Shown in pieces: positions 59,430 to 64,000 of a stretch of 64,000 nt of DNA. The translations under genes were made by a program, and so were the position numbers. The DNA comes from Pseudonocardia sp. SCN 73-27. GTDB taxonomy: Bacteria > Actinomycetota > Actinomycetes > Mycobacteriales > Pseudonocardiaceae. Numbering within the stretch: position 1 is the first letter of the stretch; each line of letters opens with the position of its first letter. Below the pieces are notes generated by a model that was not told the origin of the DNA, made no database searches, and saw nothing but the letters and a program-made list of their open reading frames with translations. The DNA lies in contig MEGH01000014.1 in the NCBI GenBank assembly GCA_001725415.1, positions 1 through 64,000 of the forward strand, written 5' to 3'.

Positions 59430-60599
59430 ATGAGCGCCAGCAGCGCGGCAGTCGTGTGGACCCCGGGGTTCCTCGACTACCAACTCTCCGAGGACCATCC
59501 GCTCAATCCCGTCCGTCTCGATCTCACGATGCGCCTCGCGCGCGGCCTCGGAGTGCTCGACGACGTCGAGCTCCTGGAGCCCGAACCGGCCACCGACGAC
59601 GACCTCACGCGCGTGCACTCGCCGTCCTATCTGACCGCGGTGCGTTCGGCCCCCGAGCTGCCCTTCGGGGTCGGCCACGGCCTCGGGACCAGCGACAACC
59701 CGGTTTTCTTCGGCATGCACGAGTCGAGCGCGCTCATCGCGGGCGGGTCGCTGCTCGCGGCGCAGCGCATCGCGGCGGGGGCCGACCGGGCCGTCAACAT
59801 CGCGGGCGGGCTGCACCACGCCATGCGCGACCGGGCCGCGGGCTTCTGCGTCTACAACGACTGCGCCGTGGCCATCCAGTGGCTGCTCGACCAGGGCTAC
59901 GAGCGGATCGCCTACGTCGACGTCGACGTCCACCACGGCGACGGGGTCCAGGCGGCGTTCTACGACGACCCGCGCGTGCTCACGGTCTCGATGCACCAGC
60001 ACCCGCTCACGCTGTGGCCCGGCACGGGCTGGGCCAGTGAGCTCGGCACCGGCGACGGCGCCGGGTACGCGGTCAACGTGCCCCTCGCACCCGGCACGGG
60101 CGACGCGGGCTGGCTGCGGGCGTTCGAGGCGATCGTGCCGTCGCTGCTGGCGTCGTTCCAGCCGCAGGTGCTGGTCAGCGAGTGCGGCGCCGACACCCAC
60201 TCCGACGACCCGCTGGCCAACCTCGAGCTGTCGGTCGACGGGCAGCGCGCGATCTACCGGCGGATGCGCGAGCTCGCCGACACGACCGCAGGCGGCAAGT
60301 GGCTCGTCCTCGGCGGCGGCGGGTACTCGCTGTTCCGCGTCGTGCCGCGGTCGTGGACGCACCTGCTGGGGGTCGTGCTCGACCGCGACGTCGAGCCGAA
60401 CCGGCCGTTGCCGGCCGACTGGATCGCCCACGCCGCGACCCTCACGGGCCGCCCGCTGCCCACCGACATGAGCGACGGCGCCGACCCGTCGTTCGAACCA
60501 TGGGGCGGCGACTTCGCCGCCGTCGACCCGACGATCGTCGAGGTCCGCCGCGCCGTGTTCCCGCTGCACGGCCTCGACCCGGACGACCCCCGTGACTGA
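59430..60599 (+). CDS. acuC: AcuC-type class I protein deacetylase
   Basis: 389 residues of the arginase/deacetylase fold. The active site has GGLHHAMRDRAAGFCVYNDCAVAI and DVDVHHGDGVQ (zinc Asp/His), then SECGADTHSDDPL and a LGGGGY motif. It removes acetyl groups from lysines, classically of acetyl-CoA synthetase. Its stop overlaps by 8 nt the start of a Pat-like acetyltransferase, giving an acetylation/deacetylation pair. ATG 59430 is used because the longer open frame upstream is an antisense artefact. Confidence 0.92.
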   Translation: MSASSAAVVWTPGFLDYQLSEDHPLNPVRLDLTMRLARGLGVLDDVELLEPEPATDDDLTRVHSPSYLTAVRSAPELPFGVGHGLGTSDNPVFFGMHESSALIAGGSLLAAQRIAAGADRAVNIAGGLHHAMRDRAAGFCVYNDCAVAIQWLLDQGYERIAYVDVDVHHGDGVQAAFYDDPRVLTVSMHQHPLTLWPGTGWASELGTGDGAGYAVNVPLAPGTGDAGWLRAFEAIVPSLLASFQPQVLVSECGADTHSDDPLANLELSVDGQRAIYRRMRELADTTAGGKWLVLGGGGYSLFRVVPRSWTHLLGVVLDRDVEPNRPLPADWIAHAATLTGRPLPTDMSDGADPSFEPWGGDFAAVDPTIVEVRRAVFPLHGLDPDDPRD

Positions 60600-63432
60600 G
60601 CCGACCGCCGGCACGGCGAGCGACCCCACGGTGACGCCCCCGTTCGGCACGCCCGTGACCGATCCCGGCTACCCGCGACACTGGGAGGCCGACGTCGTCG
60701 CCTCCGATGGCGGCATCCTGCACCTGCGCCCGATCCTGCCCGCCGACGCCGACGCGCTGCTCGCCTTCCACGCCCGGCTGTCCGAGCGCACCCGCTACCT
60801 GCGCTACTTCGGCCCCTACCCGCGCATCCCCCAGCGCGACCTCGAACGGTTCACCACGGTCGACCATCACCGCCGCGTGGCGTTCGTCTGCCTGCTGGGC
60901 GACGAGATCGTCGCCGTCGGGCGCTACGAGGGACTCGGCGACGCACCGGGCGGGTCGGCCGAGGTCGCGTTCGTCGTGCGCGACGACCATCAGGGCCGCG
61001 GCCTCGGCTCGATCCTGCTGGAGCACCTCGCCGCGGCGGCCCGGGAGAGCGGCGTGCGCCGGTTCGAGGCGGAGGTGCTCGTCGAGAACCACACGATGGT
61101 CCGGGTGTTCCGCGACGCCGGCTACCAGGTCAGCCGCGCCTACGACGGCGGCGTGCTGCACCTGGAGTTCGACATCGACCCCACCGAGCGGTCGCTCGCC
61201 GTACGCGACGCCCGGGAGCAGGCGGCCGAGGCGCGCAGCGTGCACAACGTGCTGCACCCGCGCTCGGTCGCGGTCATCGGCGCCTCGACCGACCCGTCGA
61301 AGATCGGGCACGCCGTCTTCCTCAACCTGTTGCGCGGCAACTTCGGCGGAGCCGTCTACCCGGTCAACCCGGACGCCCCGTCGGTGCGCGGGGTGCGGGC
61401 CTACGCGTCGGTCACCGACATCCCCGACGAGGTCGACCTCGCCGTCGTGGCCGTCCCCGCGGCCGGCATCGACGAGGTCATGGACTCCTGCCTCGCGAAG
61501 GGTGTCAAGGCGCTGATCGTCGTCAGCTCCGGGTTCGCCGACGCAGGCACCCACGGTCTCGTCGCCGAGCGCCGCATGGTGCAGTCCGCGCGGGCGCACG
61601 GGATGCGCGTCGTCGGGCCCAACGCGCTCGGCGTCGCGAACACCGCGTCGTCGGTGCGGCTCAACGCCACCCTCGCCCCGACCCTGCCCGGCGCCGGCCG
61701 GGTCGGGTTCTTCTCGCAGTCCGGTGCGCTGGGCATCGCGCTGCTGCAGACGGCCACCCGTCGCGGCCTCGGCTTCTCGACGTTCGTCTCCGCCGGCAAC
61801 CGCGCCGACGTCTCCGGCAACGACCTGCTGCAGTACTGGCAGAGCGACCCCGACACCGACGTCGTCCTCCTCTATCTGGAGACGTTCGGCAACCCGCGCA
61901 AGTTCGGGAGGCTCGCCCGCCGCCTGGCGCGCACCACCCCGGTGGTGGCGGTGAAGAGCGGACGCCGGGTGCCGCTGCCGCTGCGGTCCTCCCGCGCGGT
62001 GCCGATCGACGACTCCAGCGTCCAGGCCCTGTTCGAGCAGTCCGGCGTGATCCGGGTCGAGACGGTCGCGCAGCTGTTCGACACCGGACTGCTGCTCGCG
62101 CACCAGCCCCTGCCTGCGGGGCCGCGGGTCGCCGTCGTCGGGAACTCGACGGCGCTCGGTGTGCTCGTCGCCGACGGTCTCGCCGACGAGGGCCTCGACC
62201 TCGTCGGCGACCCGGTCGACGTGGGCGCTGCCGCCCGGCCGGAGGAGTTCGCGGCCGCGGTGTCGGCGGCGATCGGCTCCGACGACGTCGACGCGCTGGT
62301 CGCGGTGTTCGTCCCACCGGTCGCGACCGACGGCGCCCCCTACGCGCGGGCGCTGCGGGAGGCCGTCGCGGGATCGGGCAAGCCGGTGGTCACGACGTTC
62401 CTGGCCGGCGACGAGATCCCCGACGAGCTCGCCGAACGCGGCATCGACGGTTCGCCCGGCCCGGGCTCGGTGCCCAGCTACGCGAGCCCGGAGCGCGCGG
62501 TCGCGGCACTGTCACGCGTGGTGCGCTACGCCCGCTGGCGGGCCACGCCGCTCGGCGAGTTCGTGACCCCGGAGGGCACCCGCACCGACGAGGCGCGCGA
62601 GCTCGTGGCCCGGTTCGGCGCAGCCACCGGCCCCGGCCCGGACATTGCAAGCCCGGACACTGCAAGCCCGGACACTGCAAGCCCGGACACTGCAAGCCCG
62701 GACGCTGCAAGCCCGGACGCTGCAGGCCCGGACGCCGCAGGCGGCGGTGTGGGTGCGGGGGTCGAGCTGGCCGACGACGAGGTCATCGCGATCCTCGACT
62801 GCTACGGCATCGGTGTCGCGCCGTTCCGGCTGGTGTCGTCGTCCGACGAGGCCGTCGCCGCGGCGGGCGAGCTCGGGTACCCGGTGGCGATCAAGTCGGC
62901 GGCGCCGCGCTGGCGGCACCGCTCCGACCTGGTCGGGGTGCGGCTCGACCTGGACGGGCCCGACGCCGTCGGCGCGGCCTACGCCGCACTGGTCGCCGAG
63001 ACGGGGGAGCATCAGGTCTACGTCCAGGTGATGGCGCCGCGCGGTATGTCGTGCGTGCTGGAGGTGGTCGACGACCCGTCGTTCGGCTCGCTGCTGTCGT
63101 TCGGCCTGTCGGGGCTCGCGACCGAGCTGCTGGGCGACCGCGCGTTCCGGGTGCTGCCTGTCTCGACTGCCGACGCCGCCGCGCTCGTCCGCGCACCCCG
63201 CGCCGCGCCGCTGCTGGCCGGCTACCGCGGCGACCCCCCGGTGCGGCTCGAGGCCCTGGAGGATCTCGTGCTGCGGCTGGGGACGTTGGCCGAGCAGCTG
63301 CCGGAGGTCCGGTCGGTGGTGCTCGACCCGGCGATCGCGAGCCCCGACGGTGTCGTCGTCACGGGCGCCCGGATGGTGCTGGGCCCGCCCCCGACGCGTG
63401 ACGACGGGGGTGGTCCCCGCCGCCTCGGCTGA
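60592..63432 (+). CDS. Pat-type protein lysine acetyltransferase (GNAT + NDP-forming acyl-CoA synthetase-like)
   Basis: 946 residues. Residues ~40-200 are a GNAT domain (acetyl-CoA loop RDDHQGRGLGSILLEHL). Residues ~225-680 are the CoA-binding and succinyl-CoA-ligase-like domains (RSVAVIGASTDPSKIGHAVF, GFFSQSGALGIALLQ). Residues ~720-946 are the ATP-grasp part. The GNAT is N-terminal, the reversed order compared with Salmonella Pat but known in actinobacteria. A DTASP repeat linker (684-718) separates the last two parts. It acetylates proteins, probably acyl-CoA synthetases; the adjacent AcuC would reverse it. GTG 60592 overlaps acuC. Confidence 0.9.
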   Translation: MTEPTAGTASDPTVTPPFGTPVTDPGYPRHWEADVVASDGGILHLRPILPADADALLAFHARLSERTRYLRYFGPYPRIPQRDLERFTTVDHHRRVAFVCLLGDEIVAVGRYEGLGDAPGGSAEVAFVVRDDHQGRGLGSILLEHLAAAARESGVRRFEAEVLVENHTMVRVFRDAGYQVSRAYDGGVLHLEFDIDPTERSLAVRDAREQAAEARSVHNVLHPRSVAVIGASTDPSKIGHAVFLNLLRGNFGGAVYPVNPDAPSVRGVRAYASVTDIPDEVDLAVVAVPAAGIDEVMDSCLAKGVKALIVVSSGFADAGTHGLVAERRMVQSARAHGMRVVGPNALGVANTASSVRLNATLAPTLPGAGRVGFFSQSGALGIALLQTATRRGLGFSTFVSAGNRADVSGNDLLQYWQSDPDTDVVLLYLETFGNPRKFGRLARRLARTTPVVAVKSGRRVPLPLRSSRAVPIDDSSVQALFEQSGVIRVETVAQLFDTGLLLAHQPLPAGPRVAVVGNSTALGVLVADGLADEGLDLVGDPVDVGAAARPEEFAAAVSAAIGSDDVDALVAVFVPPVATDGAPYARALREAVAGSGKPVVTTFLAGDEIPDELAERGIDGSPGPGSVPSYASPERAVAALSRVVRYARWRATPLGEFVTPEGTRTDEARELVARFGAATGPGPDIASPDTASPDTASPDTASPDAASPDAAGPDAAGGGVGAGVELADDEVIAILDCYGIGVAPFRLVSSSDEAVAAAGELGYPVAIKSAAPRWRHRSDLVGVRLDLDGPDAVGAAYAALVAETGEHQVYVQVMAPRGMSCVLEVVDDPSFGSLLSFGLSGLATELLGDRAFRVLPVSTADAAALVRAPRAAPLLAGYRGDPPVRLEALEDLVLRLGTLAEQLPEVRSVVLDPAIASPDGVVVTGARMVLGPPPTRDDGGGPRRLG
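62641..62745 (+). repeat. Seven-unit 15-nt minisatellite inside the Pat-like gene
   Basis: Units of the form GACACTGCAAGCCCG, with point changes toward the 3' end, encode a D-x-A-S-P linker repeated about seven times. Array length may vary between strains. Confidence 0.9.
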
Positions 63433-63587
63433 GTCCGGACGTACACGTCGTGTGGGCGACCGGGCACGCCCCGTTCTGTACCGTGTGTCCGTTCCCAGCC
63501 AACCTGTCCGTTTCGTATGAGTTGTTCGCGTGGGGCACTCAATCGGGTGAGCCGCACGTTCCCCGGGCATGGCGATCCGACAGCCCC

Positions 63588-63971
63588 TCGAGCTGCTACT
63601 CGTGGGGCGAGACGGTGATCTCGGCACGAGACGTCGTCGCGGTGTACGACGACGTGCTCACGGGGCTGTCACCGGCGAGCCGCGCCGTGGTCCTCGACGC
63701 GCTCGGTGCCGCGACCCCCGAGGGCGCGGACGGGTTCGACCAGGCGTTCGGCCTGCTCGACCCGGAGCAGGGCGGCGGTGCCGACGCGAAGCAGGGCTGG
63801 ATGTACCTCGGGACGGATCTGTACCTGCACAGCACGGGGCTGGTCGGGACGGACGACCGGTTCGTCGTCGCGGTGCTGACGGTGGGCCCGGCGTCGGCGG
63901 GCGCGGACGTCGGGCGCAGGGTCGGCGACCAGGCGGTCGCGGCGGCCCTCGCACCTCTGGACGCCGCCTGA
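63588..63971 (+). pseudogene. 3' remnant of a beta-lactamase-like serine hydrolase gene
   Basis: The readable part begins near YSWGETVISARDVVAVYDDVLTG and runs through AKQGWMYLGTDLYLHSTGLVG and FVVAVLTVGP to the stop. It looks like the C-terminal third of actinobacterial secreted class-A beta-lactamase-like hydrolases. The upstream 150 nt in this frame is not hydrolase-like (it includes CTVCPFPANLSVS), and the Ser-x-x-Lys catalytic domain is absent. A 5' deletion is inferred. A short protein from GTG 63615 cannot be excluded. Confidence 0.55.
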
Positions 63972-64000
63972 CCAGTCCCTCCCCGGGTTCGACCTGACGC

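Noticed and set aside
62641..62745. Possible CRISPR-like direct repeats
   Set aside because: Units are contiguous, 15 nt long and in frame within a protein; there are no spacers.

Overview
The window is very GC-rich, with short or overlapping gene junctions and many GTG starts. Gene content is that of a filamentous actinobacterium: Lsr2, a DtxR/IdeR iron regulator, RecBCD, IorAB, many acyl-CoA dehydrogenases and a single-chain acyl-CoA carboxylase. The style suggests Pseudonocardia or a close relative; this is inferred from protein style, not from a search. The exception is the first ~1.2 kb, a minus-strand fragment of an MsbA-type ABC exporter that reads like an alphaproteobacterial gene and carries a frameshift. 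It is either contamination or chimeric assembly, or a decayed transferred gene.

Layout. 1.4-4.5 kb: a flavin oxidase, a Bcr/CflA-type drug exporter and a small membrane protein. 4.5-18.7 kb is one long minus-strand run. It starts with an AT-hook/coiled-coil protein behind a near-consensus SOS box, then a zinc-ribbon SDR protein, then recC-recB-recD. A tight three-gene signalling set follows: a response-regulator/thioredoxin-reductase fusion, a cyclic-nucleotide-domain histidine kinase and a UBP zinc-finger protein. 18.8-21.2 kb: a MarR-MFS-universal stress protein operon with a perfect palindromic operator. 21.7-27.4 kb: two acyl-CoA dehydrogenases and a BC-BCCP-CT carboxylase, all overlapping. 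27.4-28.9 kb: a Pit phosphate transporter with a PHO box and a small membrane protein. 29-33.4 kb: a long acyl-CoA dehydrogenase, a helical-repeat-like protein and three tandem AIM24 genes. 33.6-36.7 kb: a 14-TM exporter with three C-terminal beta-sandwich repeats, and its MarR neighbour. 36.9-40.7 kb: a thiolase-SDR-acyl-CoA dehydrogenase-TetR operon with an inverted-repeat operator.

40.8-45.8 kb is an iron-controlled locus. Three iron-box-like sites flank a 31-codon ORF plus formyltransferase, an Fe-siderophore-binding lipoprotein, a PLP decarboxylase and a divergent MFS exporter. The candidate regulator IdeR is encoded 13 kb away at 58.6-59.3 kb. No NRPS or siderophore synthetase is present here. 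45.9-49.5 kb: an SDR, Lsr2, a metallo-beta-lactamase-fold hydrolase, a YiiX-like protein and a small anchored protein. 49.6-54.8 kb: an acyl-CoA ligase and fused indolepyruvate ferredoxin oxidoreductase. 55.2-64 kb: a secreted M23 peptidase behind a possibly structured leader, a frameshifted DUF4192 gene, galE, ideR, an AcuC-type deacetylase overlapping a Pat-type acetyltransferase, and the 3' remnant of a beta-lactamase-like gene.

Strongest candidates for undescribed biology are the REC-flavoprotein/kinase/UBP operon and the iron-regulated mini-locus with the 31-aa peptide. The putative SOS operon leading into recBCD comes next. No rRNA, tRNA, CRISPR array or insertion sequence was recognised.
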